Below are positions 5,970 to 13,484 of a stretch of DNA of 21,564 bases, piece after piece (the first letter of the stretch is position 1; each line of letters begins with the position of its first letter). Made by a program: the position numbers and the translations under genes. The stretch comes from Schlegelella_A sp038241255. Its GTDB lineage: Bacteria > Pseudomonadota > Gammaproteobacteria > Burkholderiales > Burkholderiaceae_C. Where the stretch lies: assembly GCA_038241255.1 (NCBI GenBank), contig JBBRFW010000061.1, positions 1 to 21,564 on the forward strand, given 5' to 3'. The notes beneath the pieces were generated by a model. That model did not search any database, had not been told where the DNA came from, and worked only from the letters and a program-made list of their open reading frames with translations.

Positions 5970-7750
5970 TGCATTTCATCGGCGCGAACATGGCGCCGAT
6001 CATGTTCGCGAGCCTGATCGTCTTCCTGCTGGTCGGCTATCCGGTTGCCTTCTCGCTCGGCGCCTGCGGGCTCTTCTTTGGCGTCGTCGGCGTCCAGATG
6101 GGCTTGATGCCGGAGGCGCTGCTGCAGGCACTGCCGCTGCGGATCTTCGGCATCATGCAGAACGACACGCTCCTGGCGGTGCCGTTCTTCACGCTCATGG
6201 GTCTGGTCCTCGAGCGATCGGGGATGGCAGAAGACCTGCTCGACACCATCGGTCAGCTCTTCGGGCCGATCCGCGGCGGGCTGGCCTATGCCGTGATCAT
6301 GGTCGGCGCCATGCTCGCCGCCACCACCGGCGTTGTTGCCGCTTCCGTGATCTCGATGGGGCTCATCTCGCTTCCCATCATGCTGCGCTACGGCTACGAC
6401 CGCCGCCTCGCCAGCGGCGTGATTGCCGCTTCCGGAACGCTGGCGCAGATCATCCCGCCGTCGCTCGTCCTCATCGTCCTCGCCGATCAGCTCGGCCGTA
6501 GCGTCGGCGATCTCTACCGGGGTGCCTTCATCCCGGGCTTCGTGCTGACCGGCCTCTACCTCGGCTATGTGATGCTGTTGAGTCTGGCGAGGCCGAGCTG
6601 GACGCCGGCTCTGCCACGGGAGGCTCGCACTATCCGAGAGGACGATGGCAGCCCCGGCCTGCGCTCGCTTGGGCTTGTGGTGTTGCTGGCAGTCGGCGCG
6701 GCGATCGTGTTTGCCAGGCTGCGACCGGCAGATACCCCGACCGATGAGCTGATCGTCGTCTCGATGTGCGTCGGTGTCGGCGTCGCGTTCGCGCTCGCGG
6801 TCGCCAACCGCCTGCTGAAGCTGAACCTCCTGTCGCGCATGGCCGAGCGCGTGACCTTCGTCCTGATCCCGCCACTCGCCCTGATTTTCCTCGTCCTCGG
6901 CACGATCTTCCTTGGCGTCGCGACGCCGACCGAGGGTGGCGCGATGGGTGCCACGGGCGCGCTGGTCATGGCAATCGCCCGCCGTCGGCTCGATATGCGG
7001 CTGCTGCGCCAAGCGCTCGACACGACGATGAAGATCTCGAGCTTCGTGCTCTTCATCCTCATCGGATCGACCGTCTTCAGCCTGTCATTCCAGGCCGTTG
7101 ACGGTCCGATCTGGGTCGAGCATCTGCTGACGAGCCTGCCGGGCGGTCAGCTCGGCTTTCTCATCGTCGTCAACATCCTGATCTTTTTCCTCGCCTTCTT
7201 CCTTGACTTCTTCGAGCTCTCGTTCATCGTCATCCCGCTGATCGCACCGGTGGCGAACAAGCTCGGCATCGATCTCGTCTGGTTCGGCGTCTTGCTCGCG
7301 GTCAACATGCAGACCTCGTTCATGCACCCGCCGTTCGGCTTCGCGCTGTTCTATCTTCGCAGCGTCGCGCCGACCAGCGAGTACGAGGACAGGCTCACCA
7401 AGAAGCGCATCGCTCCGATCACGACCGGCCAGATCTACTGGGGCGCGGTGCCGTTCGTCCTCATCCAGATCGTGATGGTCTCGCTCATCATCGCGTTTCC
7501 CGGGCTCGTCACCGGCGGCATAGTCAAGGCGTCAACGATCGATCTCGACAAGGCGTTCCAGCAGATGCAGAAGGACTCGGCGCCGAGCGGCCTGACGCCG
7601 CCCGCTTCGATCGAGGGATTCAAGTTGCCCGCCCCGGCGGCATCGTCACCCGTTGCTCAGCCCGCGAGCCAGGCGGCAGAGACGGGCACCACGATGTCCG
7701 ACGACGAGGCGACGAAGCGCCTCCTCGAAGCGGCGCCGACGAAGCGCTGA
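5966..7750 (+). CDS. TRAP transporter large permease subunit (DctM/TakM type)
   Basis: The large, multi-span permease of the TRAP transporter, which carries substrate with Na+ across the inner membrane. At 594 residues it is well above the roughly 425 of a standard DctM. The N-terminal half shows the DctM core (membrane segments through about residue 210, with the SGTLAQIIPPSLVLI motif). A long extra region at about 210-300 with two more hydrophobic stretches follows, then the second half with the GVATPTEGGAMGA motif near 315-330 and several more spans. After the last span (about residue 510) comes an 80-residue soluble tail rich in Pro and Ala. The insert fits the TakM-like large-permease branch; I did not recognise a function for the tail. 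The ATG at 5966 overlaps the DctQ stop, and a second ATG at 5969 could also serve. Confidence 0.93.
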   Translation: MMHFIGANMAPIMFASLIVFLLVGYPVAFSLGACGLFFGVVGVQMGLMPEALLQALPLRIFGIMQNDTLLAVPFFTLMGLVLERSGMAEDLLDTIGQLFGPIRGGLAYAVIMVGAMLAATTGVVAASVISMGLISLPIMLRYGYDRRLASGVIAASGTLAQIIPPSLVLIVLADQLGRSVGDLYRGAFIPGFVLTGLYLGYVMLLSLARPSWTPALPREARTIREDDGSPGLRSLGLVVLLAVGAAIVFARLRPADTPTDELIVVSMCVGVGVAFALAVANRLLKLNLLSRMAERVTFVLIPPLALIFLVLGTIFLGVATPTEGGAMGATGALVMAIARRRLDMRLLRQALDTTMKISSFVLFILIGSTVFSLSFQAVDGPIWVEHLLTSLPGGQLGFLIVVNILIFFLAFFLDFFELSFIVIPLIAPVANKLGIDLVWFGVLLAVNMQTSFMHPPFGFALFYLRSVAPTSEYEDRLTKKRIAPITTGQIYWGAVPFVLIQIVMVSLIIAFPGLVTGGIVKASTIDLDKAFQQMQKDSAPSGLTPPASIEGFKLPAPAASSPVAQPASQAAETGTTMSDDEATKRLLEAAPTKR

Positions 7751-7795
7751 ACGCCTGCGCGGACGGCTCGGGGCCGACGCGGTGTTCGACAGCCC

Positions 7796-7839
7796 AAAAA
7801 AAAGGCCCCGCGCCAGCAGGGCTTGCTCATTTGGCGCGG
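7796..7839 (-). terminator. Intrinsic terminator of the TRAP binding-protein gene
   Basis: Reading the minus strand after the TAG at 7864, an outer stem pairs CCGCGCC with GGCGCGG (plus-strand positions 7833-7839 and 7808-7814). It encloses an inner AGCA/TGCT stem (7824-7827 and 7815-7818) and is followed by GGCC and eight T (plus-strand A8 at 7796-7803). The long U-tract makes this a convincing terminator for the minus-strand gene. It also separates that gene from the convergent permease genes. Confidence 0.75.
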
Positions 7840-7863
7840 CGCGAGGAGCGCCGCCAGGTCAGG

Positions 7864-9015
7864 CTAGAGCTTCTGCGCCTGCATGAAGTCGTCGAAGCCG
7901 GCTTCGGTGAAGCGGAACCAGAGGTTGGCGTCGCGCCGCCAGGCCGAGAAGTCGGCGTAGATCTTCTTCCAGTCGGCGTTGCTCGCGTTCAACTCTGCAT
8001 AAACGTCGTTCGCCGCCTTGAATGAGCCGTCCATCATGTCCTTGGGGAAGCGGAAGAGCTTCGTGCCCTGGCCGACGAGCGTCTTCAAGGCCGCCGGGTT
8101 TCGGTAGTCGTACTTTGCGACCATGTCGACGTGGGCGTGCGATGCTGCCGCCTCGACCATCGCCTTGTATTCAGCCGACAGTCCTTCCCAGGCCTTGGTG
8201 TTGATGAAGAAATCGAGCTGCGGGCCACCCTCCCACCAGCCGGGGTAGTAGTAGTTCTTCGCGATCTTGTTGAAGCCGAGCTTCAGGTCGTCGTAGGGCC
8301 CGACCCATTCGGCAGCGTCGATCGTGCCCTTCTCGAGCGCCTGGTAGATCTCTCCACCGGGAATGTTCTGCGGCACGCCGCCGATGCGCTCGATGATCTT
8401 GCCGCCGAAGCCGCCAATGCGGAACTTCAGCCCTTTGATGTCGGCGAGCGTCTTCAACTCCTTGCGGAACCACCCGCCCATCTGCGCGCCGGTGTTGCCG
8501 CCAGGAAGGTTGTAGATGTTGTACTTGGCGTAGAACTCGCGCATCAGCTTCAGGCCGTTGCCCTCGTACATCCAGGCGGTCATCTGGCGCTCGTTGAGGC
8601 CGAACGGGATCGCGCAGCCCAGCGCGAAGACGGGGTCCTTGCCGAAGAAATAGTAGGGCGCGGTGTGCGCGACCTCGACCGTAGCGTTCTGCACGCCGTC
8701 GACGACGCCGAACGCCGGCATCAGCTCGCCGGCGGCATGCACGGTGATCTGGAACTTGCCGCTCGACATCTCGCCGATCTTCTTGGCGAACACTTCGGCA
8801 CCGCCGAAGATGGTGTCGAGCGAGCGCGGAAAGCTCGAGGCGATGCGCCAGCGCACCTGTCCCGATGTCACCGCCGGCGCCGAGGCGCCTGAAGCCGCAG
8901 GCACAACGGCCTGAGGGCTCGGCTCACTCTTCTTGTCACAGGCCGCCAAGATGCCGGCTCCTACTGCAGCCACTCCCACCAAGCCAGCTCCGCCCACGAA
9001 GGAACGACGTTCCAT
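7864..9015 (-). CDS. TRAP transporter substrate-binding protein (DctP/TakP type)
   Basis: A 383-residue periplasmic binding protein of the TRAP DctP family, close to the TakP branch that binds alpha-keto acids such as pyruvate in Rhodobacter. The N-terminus has a twin-arginine motif ERRSFVGG, a hydrophobic stretch and a lipobox LAAC (Cys26), so it may be a Tat-exported lipoprotein. A Ser/Pro/Ala-rich linker follows to about residue 52. Hallmark segments are RIGGFGGK (199-206, with the ligand-region Arg199), EWVGPYDD (236-243) and PGWWEGG (258-264). The start at 9015 was chosen because AGGAG precedes it by a few bases on the minus strand and the signal peptide begins there; a longer frame to 9084 would bury the signal. 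It is convergent to the permease genes, so it is transcribed separately. Confidence 0.93.
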   Translation of the reverse strand: MERRSFVGGAGLVGVAAVGAGILAACDKKSEPSPQAVVPAASGASAPAVTSGQVRWRIASSFPRSLDTIFGGAEVFAKKIGEMSSGKFQITVHAAGELMPAFGVVDGVQNATVEVAHTAPYYFFGKDPVFALGCAIPFGLNERQMTAWMYEGNGLKLMREFYAKYNIYNLPGGNTGAQMGGWFRKELKTLADIKGLKFRIGGFGGKIIERIGGVPQNIPGGEIYQALEKGTIDAAEWVGPYDDLKLGFNKIAKNYYYPGWWEGGPQLDFFINTKAWEGLSAEYKAMVEAAASHAHVDMVAKYDYRNPAALKTLVGQGTKLFRFPKDMMDGSFKAANDVYAELNASNADWKKIYADFSAWRRDANLWFRFTEAGFDDFMQAQKL

Positions 9016-9053
9016 TGAAATCTCCTGTAGTGACTGAACTTCCGTCGCGCCGA

Positions 9054-9084
9054 ATTCTAGGAAGGCAATATGGGTGTTCGCCAA
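9054..9084 (-). promoter_or_regulatory. Possible promoter of the TRAP binding-protein gene
   Basis: On the minus strand TTGGCG (9079-9084) and TAGAAT (9054-9059) resemble -35 and -10 boxes, but the spacer is 19 bases, longer than ideal. The candidate lies 39 bases or more before the ATG at 9015, in the gap after pmbA. It would allow expression apart from pmbA. Confidence 0.33.
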
Positions 9085-9096
9085 GGACTTACCCGA

Positions 9097-10497
9097 TTAA
9101 GCCCCGGCGATCTTCATCTTCTCGATCAGCACCGAGCCGATCGTCCTGCTGCCCATCGTGTACGTGTCTGCGCCGACGGCGACGATCCCGCGGAACATCT
9201 CGCGCATGTTGCCGGCGATCGTCACCTCGTGCACCGGATAGGCGATCCTGCCGTTCTCGACCCAGAAGCCGGCCGCGCCGCGCGAGTAGTCGCCGGTGAC
9301 GTAGTTGACGCCCTGACCCATCAGCTCGATCACGAACAGGCCCCGGCCGAGCTTGCCGAGCATGGCCTCGAGGTCGTCACCGGGCGACGTGCGCCGCGAC
9401 GTCAGCGCCAGGTTGTGCGAGCCGCCGGCGTGGCCGTTCGTTCGCATGCCGAGCTTTCGCGCCGAATAGGTCGAGAGGAAGTAGCTTCCGACGACGCCGG
9501 CCTCGACGATCTGCGCCGGCCGCGTCGCCACGCCCTCGTCATCGAAGGGCGCGCTGCCCTTGCCGCGCGGCACGTGGGGATCTTCGCGGATGTCGATGTG
9601 CTCGGGCAGGACGCGCTGGCCTAAGCTGTCGAGCAGGAACGACGACTTGCGGTAGAGGGCGCCGCCGCTCGTCGCCTGCACGTAGGCGCCGAGCAGGCCC
9701 GACGCGAGCGCCGATTCGTACAGCACCGGCACTTCGCAGGTCCTGATCTTGCGCGACGCGAGGCGGGAGAGCGCGCGCTCCGCGGCATAGCGGCCGACCG
9801 CCTCCGGGCCGGCGAGCTCGTCGGGCGAGCGCATCGACGTGTACCAGGCATCGCGCTGCATGTCGTCGCCGTTCTTGCCCGGCAGCGACGCGATCGGCGC
9901 CACCGAGAGCGAGTGGCGCGAGCTCGCGTAGCCGGCGCCGAAGCCGCGCGTGTTGGCGGCGTAGAAGTGCGACTGCTGCGCCGACACGCCGGCGCCTTCG
10001 GAGTTGGTAATGCGGCGGTCGACGGCGAGCGCAGCGGCCTCGCAGCGGCGAGCCAACTCGATCGCTCCCTCGGCGTCGACGTCCCAGGGATGGAACAGGT
10101 CGAGATCGCGGCCGACCGCCTTCGCGTCGGCGAGGTCTGCCTCGTCGGGCAGCCCGGCGGCGGTGTCTTCGGCGGTGAAGCGGGCGATGTCGTGCGCGGC
10201 GCGGACCGTCTGCTCGAGCGCCGCCGGCGAAAAGTCGGACGTGCTCGCGTTGCCGCGGCGCTGGCCGACGTACACCGTGACGCTGATCGACTTGTCGCGA
10301 TTGCGCTCGATGTTCTCGGGCTCGCCCTTGCGCACGGACACCGACAGGCCGACGCCTTCCGAGACCTCGGCGACGGCGTCGCTCGCGCCGCGCGACTTGG
10401 CCGTTGACAGGCAACTGTCGACGAGCGCGCGAAACTGATCGCGCGAATAGGCGAAGCCGGAGGACGCCGAAGCGGGCGGCGAGGAAGAAGTGGCCAT
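9097..10497 (-). CDS. pmbA: Metalloprotease-associated protein PmbA/TldE
   Basis: A 466-residue member of the TldD/PmbA family. In E. coli TldD and TldE (PmbA) form a heteromeric cytoplasmic protease that acts on microcin B17 precursor and CcdA and digests unfolded peptides. This protein has the PmbA-type C-terminal half, with NGHAGGSHNLALTS, MLGKLGRGLFVIELMGQGVN and the glycine-rich TGDYSRGAAGFWVENG region, and ends in the usual TIGSVLIEKMKI-like strand. No HExxxH zinc site is seen, as expected for TldE; that site belongs to TldD, which is not in this window. Length is normal (about 450). The first 14 residues are Ser/Pro/Ala rich and the ribosome binding site is poor, so the start could be a little downstream. 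It is divergent from darP, as in E. coli. Confidence 0.95.
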   Translation of the reverse strand: MATSSSPPASASSGFAYSRDQFRALVDSCLSTAKSRGASDAVAEVSEGVGLSVSVRKGEPENIERNRDKSISVTVYVGQRRGNASTSDFSPAALEQTVRAAHDIARFTAEDTAAGLPDEADLADAKAVGRDLDLFHPWDVDAEGAIELARRCEAAALAVDRRITNSEGAGVSAQQSHFYAANTRGFGAGYASSRHSLSVAPIASLPGKNGDDMQRDAWYTSMRSPDELAGPEAVGRYAAERALSRLASRKIRTCEVPVLYESALASGLLGAYVQATSGGALYRKSSFLLDSLGQRVLPEHIDIREDPHVPRGKGSAPFDDEGVATRPAQIVEAGVVGSYFLSTYSARKLGMRTNGHAGGSHNLALTSRRTSPGDDLEAMLGKLGRGLFVIELMGQGVNYVTGDYSRGAAGFWVENGRIAYPVHEVTIAGNMREMFRGIVAVGADTYTMGSRTIGSVLIEKMKIAGA

Positions 10498-10579
10498 GGG
10501 AGGTGAGCGGTGAGGGACTCGACGGCGCGCGGCGCGCGGGGCGACCGCTGCCGCGAGGCGACGGCGAACGAGCCACGAC

Positions 10580-10585
10580 TATGAT
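10580..10585 (+). promoter_or_regulatory. Possible -10 box for darP-mogA
   Basis: TATGAT matches five of six consensus -10 bases and lies in the 128-base divergent gap between pmbA and darP. No good -35 is seen at the right distance. If used, transcription would start near 10592, which would exclude the upstream ATG at 10581 and leave 10626 as the darP start. Confidence 0.35.
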
Positions 10586-10625
10586 AACGACGCCCTTCCG
10601 CCGCCCTTATCAAGCGCCCTATTCG

Positions 10626-11189
10626 ATGCCCGAGTATCCCTCCGATCCATCCGGTCCGGCCGCGGTCGATGCGGCCTCGGCAAGCGGCGCAGTCGCGTTG
10701 CGCGAGCGGCCGAGCAAGACGCGCCGCAAGCAGGAATCGCACGACCTGCAATCGCTCGGCGAAGCGCTGCTCGAGCTGCCCGACGATCACCTCGCCTCGC
10801 TCGGCCTCGGCGAACCGCTCTTCGACGCGATCCGCGCCGGCCGGCGCATCAAGAGCCACGAAGCACGGCGCCGGCAGATGCAGCTGATCGGCAAGCTGAT
10901 GCGCTCGGCCGACGTCGAGGTTGCCCGCGCCGCGGTGCTCGAGCGTCAGCTCGGCCGCGCCCGCGATTCGCTGGCGCTGCACGAGGCCGAGCGCTGGCGC
11001 GCCGAGCTGATCGCCCACGACGAGGCGACGACGCGGTTCGCGGCCTCCCATCCCGGCGCCGACCTGCAGCGCCTGCGCGCGCTCGTCCGCAACGCACGCA
11101 GGGACGCGGCTAGCGCGCCCGGGCAGCGCAGCGGTCGCGCCTATCGCGAGCTGTTCCAGTTCATTCGCGAGCACGAGGTCGATGAGTGA
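10626..11189 (+). CDS. darP: Ribosome biogenesis factor DarP (YjgA, DUF615)
   Basis: A 187-residue protein of the YjgA/DarP family, which associates with late 50S precursors and promotes peptidyl-transferase-centre maturation. After a variable N-terminus (1-25) comes the family core: RPSKTRRKQESHDLQSLGEA, LIGKLMRS, a charged helical middle with the ERWRAELIAHD motif, and the C-terminal RAYRELFQFIREH block. The ATG at 10626 gives a length close to E. coli YjgA (183). An upstream in-frame ATG at 10581 would add 15 residues but overlaps a likely -10 box, and the frame remains open still further upstream. The gene is divergent from pmbA, an arrangement shared with E. coli, and its stop overlaps the mogA start by eight bases, so the two are probably translationally coupled. 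Confidence 0.9.
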   Translation: MPEYPSDPSGPAAVDAASASGAVALRERPSKTRRKQESHDLQSLGEALLELPDDHLASLGLGEPLFDAIRAGRRIKSHEARRRQMQLIGKLMRSADVEVARAAVLERQLGRARDSLALHEAERWRAELIAHDEATTRFAASHPGADLQRLRALVRNARRDAASAPGQRSGRAYRELFQFIREHEVDE

Positions 11190-11799
11190 ATCGACGAACG
11201 CGGGTGGCGCCGGGCGCGATCGCGTCCGCATCGGCCTGGTGTCGGTGAGCGATCGTGCGTCGACCGGCGTCTACGAGGACAAGGGCATCCCGGCGCTGCG
11301 CGACTGGCTCGGGCGCGCCGTGCTCAACCCGGTCGAGTGGCAGACACGCCTCATCCCCGACGAGCAGGCAACGATCAGCGCGACGCTGCGCGAGCTCGTC
11401 GACGACGCCCGCTGCGACCTCGTTTTCACCACCGGCGGCACGGGGCCGGCGCCGCGCGACGTCACGCCCGAGGCGACGCTCGCCGTCGCGACCAAGGAGA
11501 TGCCCGGTTTCGGCGAGCAGATGCGCCGCATTGGCCTGGCCTTCGTGCCGACCTCGATCCTGTCGCGACAAGTGGCGGTCGTTCGCGGTGAGGCGCTGGT
11601 GATCAACCTGCCTGGCCAGCCGAAGGCGATCGCCGAAACGCTCGAAGGCCTGCCGCGGGCGACGCCGCCGCTGCCTGGGATCTTCTCCGCCGTGCCCTAC
11701 TGCATCGACCTGATCGGCGGGCCGTACCTCGAAACCGACCCCGCCGTGTGCGCGGCGTTCCGCCCGAAGTCAGCGCTCAGGACGACTTTGTCGCCCTGA
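11182..11799 (+). CDS. mogA: Molybdopterin adenylyltransferase MogA
   Basis: A 205-residue MogA, which adenylates molybdopterin with ATP to prepare it for molybdate insertion in molybdenum cofactor synthesis. The MoCF-binding signature TTGGTG (83-88) is followed by PRDVTPEATLAV, with Asp93 and Glu97 in the expected active-site loop. The N-terminal strand IGLVSVSDRAS and the GQPKAIAETLEGLP segment also match. The ATG at 11182 overlaps the end of darP. The last residues, from about LRTTLSP to the stop, are encoded by the left hairpin of a repeat element (11774-11837), so the natural C-terminus (about AAFRPKSA) has probably been extended by that insertion. Catalytic parts are intact. No other molybdenum cofactor gene is in the window. 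Confidence 0.95.
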   Translation: MSESTNAGGAGRDRVRIGLVSVSDRASTGVYEDKGIPALRDWLGRAVLNPVEWQTRLIPDEQATISATLRELVDDARCDLVFTTGGTGPAPRDVTPEATLAVATKEMPGFGEQMRRIGLAFVPTSILSRQVAVVRGEALVINLPGQPKAIAETLEGLPRATPPLPGIFSAVPYCIDLIGGPYLETDPAVCAAFRPKSALRTTLSP

Positions 11800-11837
11800 G
11801 CGGAGCGAAGGGTCTCGACCCGGCGCAGAGATCCTTC
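11774..11837. repeat. Two-hairpin palindromic repeat element (REP-like)
   Basis: Two imperfect palindromes lie side by side between convergent mogA and cysE. In the left one CGCTCAGG (11774-11781) pairs with CCTGAGCG (11795-11802), then an A-C mismatch, then CGAC/GTCG around a TTT loop. In the right one GAAGGGTCTC (11807-11816) pairs with GAGATCCTTC (11828-11837), nine Watson-Crick pairs plus one G-T, around an 11-base loop. The core CCTGAGCG-GAGCGAAGG-TCTC resembles a short palindromic repeat I recall as widely dispersed in many bacterial genomes. Only one copy is in the window. The mogA stop codon lies within the left stem, and the structure may also end both convergent transcripts. Confidence 0.65.
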
Positions 11838-11850
11838 CCTGCGATCGGGT

Positions 11851-12630
11851 TCACTTCACCAGCCGGTTCAGCCGCTCGGCGTCGAAGCTCTCGGTCGTGT
11901 GCGCCTCGCCGGGAACGCAATCCTCGGTCGGCAGCTCGCGCGTTCGCGACGAGAGCTTCTCGATCGCCTGCCACAGCAGCGCGATCTGGTGCTCCTGGCC
12001 CGAGGCGTTGTCGATCAGGCCCTTCATCGCCTGCGACACCGGATCGTCGCCCTGCGTCAGGCCGTAGGCGGAAAAGCCCATCTTCGCGGCCGTCGCCTCG
12101 CGCGTCGCGTCGACCTCCGCCTGGATGATCCGCGCCGGGTTGCCGACGGCGGTCGCGCCGGCGGGCACCGGCTTCACAACCACCGCGCCCGAGCCGACGC
12201 GCGCACCGTCGCCGACGGTGAAGCCGCCGATCACCTGCGAGTTCGCGCCGACGATGACGCCGCGCCCCAGGGTCGGATGGCGCTTCGCGCCCTTGGCGAG
12301 CGAAGTTCCGCCGAGGGTGACGCCCTGATAGATCGTGCAGTCGTCGCCGACCTCGGCGGTCTCGCCCATGACAACGCCCATGCCGTGGTCGATGAAGACA
12401 CGCCGGCCGATCGTCGCGCCCGGGTGGATCTCGATGCCGGTGAGGAAGCGCGCCACATGCGAGACCCAGCGCGCCGCCCAATGAAAGCCGTGCCGGCGCC
12501 ACCAGGCCGCGTGGCGATGCAGGACGATCGCGTGCAGCCCCGGATAGCAGGTGAGCACCTCCCAGGTCGAGCGCGCCGCCGGGTCGCGCTCGCGGATGCA
12601 GGCGATGTCTTCGCGCAGTTGCTCGAACAT
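11851..12630 (-). CDS. cysE: Serine O-acetyltransferase CysE
   Basis: A 259-residue serine acetyltransferase, which uses acetyl-CoA to make O-acetylserine, the first step of cysteine synthesis. An N-terminal helical region (1-60) is followed by a left-handed beta-helix of hexapeptide repeats (about 65-165). It contains the catalytic pair FIDHGMGVVMGET (Asp81, His82), the GVTLGGTSLAKGAKRHP loop (His118) and the closing AVGNPARII. The short N-terminus and the IEIHPGA entry are of the EpsC-like compact type rather than the longer E. coli CysE. A tail of about 90 residues (171-259) follows the helix. The stop lies 14 bases from the repeat element. It is 30 bases downstream of trmJ and on the same strand, so probably co-transcribed. 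Confidence 0.95.
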   Translation of the reverse strand: MFEQLREDIACIRERDPAARSTWEVLTCYPGLHAIVLHRHAAWWRRHGFHWAARWVSHVARFLTGIEIHPGATIGRRVFIDHGMGVVMGETAEVGDDCTIYQGVTLGGTSLAKGAKRHPTLGRGVIVGANSQVIGGFTVGDGARVGSGAVVVKPVPAGATAVGNPARIIQAEVDATREATAAKMGFSAYGLTQGDDPVSQAMKGLIDNASGQEHQIALLWQAIEKLSSRTRELPTEDCVPGEAHTTESFDAERLNRLVK

Positions 12631-12660
12631 GGAAGGCCCCGAGTGAGGAAGCGAGGCAGT

Positions 12661-13410
12661 TTAGCGGCAGCGCTCGTCGATCGCTCGGGCGATGCCGCGC
12701 AGGATGTGCACCTCTTCCGTGTTCAGCTCGGCGCGATTGGCGAGGCGCCGTAGCCGCGCCATCAGCTTCTTCGGCGCGGCCGGGTCCAGGAAGCCGAGCG
12801 ACTCGAGCGACGATTGCCAATGCGCGATCAGGCCGAGCACCGCGACCGCGTCGGCGCGACGCGCGTCGATGGCGCGCGGCGGCGCGCCGAAGCCGCCCTG
12901 CGCCTGGCGCCAGTCGTAGGCGATCAGCTGCACGGCCTGCGCAAGGTTGAGCGAGCCGTAGGCGGGGTCGGTGGGGATCGTGAGGCAGGCATGGCAGGCG
13001 TAGACATCGTCGTTGGCGAGCCCGAAGCGCTCCGAGCCGAACACGAAGGCGACCCGGTGCGTGCTCGGCGCGAGCGTCGCGAAGAGCTCGCGCGGCGACC
13101 GGTTGGGCGGCCCGAAGTCGCGCGGCGTCATCGCCGTCGCGCCGACGTAGCTGACGCCGTCGAGCGCCTCGTCGAGCGTGGCGACGACGCGCGCGCCGGC
13201 CAGGACGTCGGTCGCGCCGCTCGCCAGCGCCAGCGCCTCAGGGCGGTGCTGCACGTCGGCGAAACGTGGGGCGACCAGCACCAGCTCGGAGAAGCCCATG
13301 ACCTTCATCGCCCGCGCCGCGGCACCGACATTGCCTGCGTGGCTGGTGCCGACGAGGACGAAGCGGGTGGGGTCGGCGGGCATGCGGCGGCTAAAATCGG
13401 TGTCGCTCAT
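12661..13410 (-). CDS. trmJ: tRNA (cytidine/uridine-2'-O-)-methyltransferase TrmJ
   Basis: A 249-residue SPOUT-class methyltransferase. TrmJ 2'-O-methylates position 32 of several tRNAs using S-adenosylmethionine. The N-terminal block FVLVGTSHAGNVGAAARAM (17-35) includes the catalytic-region Arg33. FVFGSERFGL (122-131) and IPTDPAYGSLNLAQAVQ (145-161) form the knotted cofactor site. The C-terminal extension with RLRRLANRAELNTEEVHILRG is characteristic of TrmJ rather than TrmL. The ATG at 13410 was chosen over an upstream frame opening at 13476, because the latter would overlap the suhB promoter region and adds residues not typical of the family. A second ATG lies at 13383. Divergent from suhB, as in E. 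coli. Confidence 0.93.
   Translation of the reverse strand: MSDTDFSRRMPADPTRFVLVGTSHAGNVGAAARAMKVMGFSELVLVAPRFADVQHRPEALALASGATDVLAGARVVATLDEALDGVSYVGATAMTPRDFGPPNRSPRELFATLAPSTHRVAFVFGSERFGLANDDVYACHACLTIPTDPAYGSLNLAQAVQLIAYDWRQAQGGFGAPPRAIDARRADAVAVLGLIAHWQSSLESLGFLDPAAPKKLMARLRRLANRAELNTEEVHILRGIARAIDERCR
13392..13397 (+). promoter_or_regulatory. Possible -10 box for suhB
   Basis: TAAAAT on the plus strand, within GGCTAAAATCGG, resembles the -10 box often seen ahead of genes in Burkholderiales. It matches five of six consensus bases. No clear -35 is visible. It lies within the first codons of divergent trmJ and would give a leader of roughly 80 bases before the suhB ATG. Confidence 0.4.
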
Positions 13411-13484
13411 TTTGCAGCGCGCCCCGAAGCGATCCTTGCCGGCACCCAGGCCGGCGTCGAACTCGCCGAAAGCCACCCCGCCCC

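Noticed and set aside
7796..7803. Run of eight A as a possible slippage or phase-variation tract
   Set aside because: It is intergenic and fits the U-tract of a minus-strand terminator.
9016..9084. N-terminal extension of the TRAP binding protein to 9084
   Set aside because: It would bury the twin-arginine signal and lipobox and bypass a good AGGAG ribosome binding site.
9097..10497. Missing zinc-protease HExxxH motif in PmbA as a possible inactivation
   Set aside because: TldE/PmbA proteins normally lack this motif; the zinc site is in the partner TldD.
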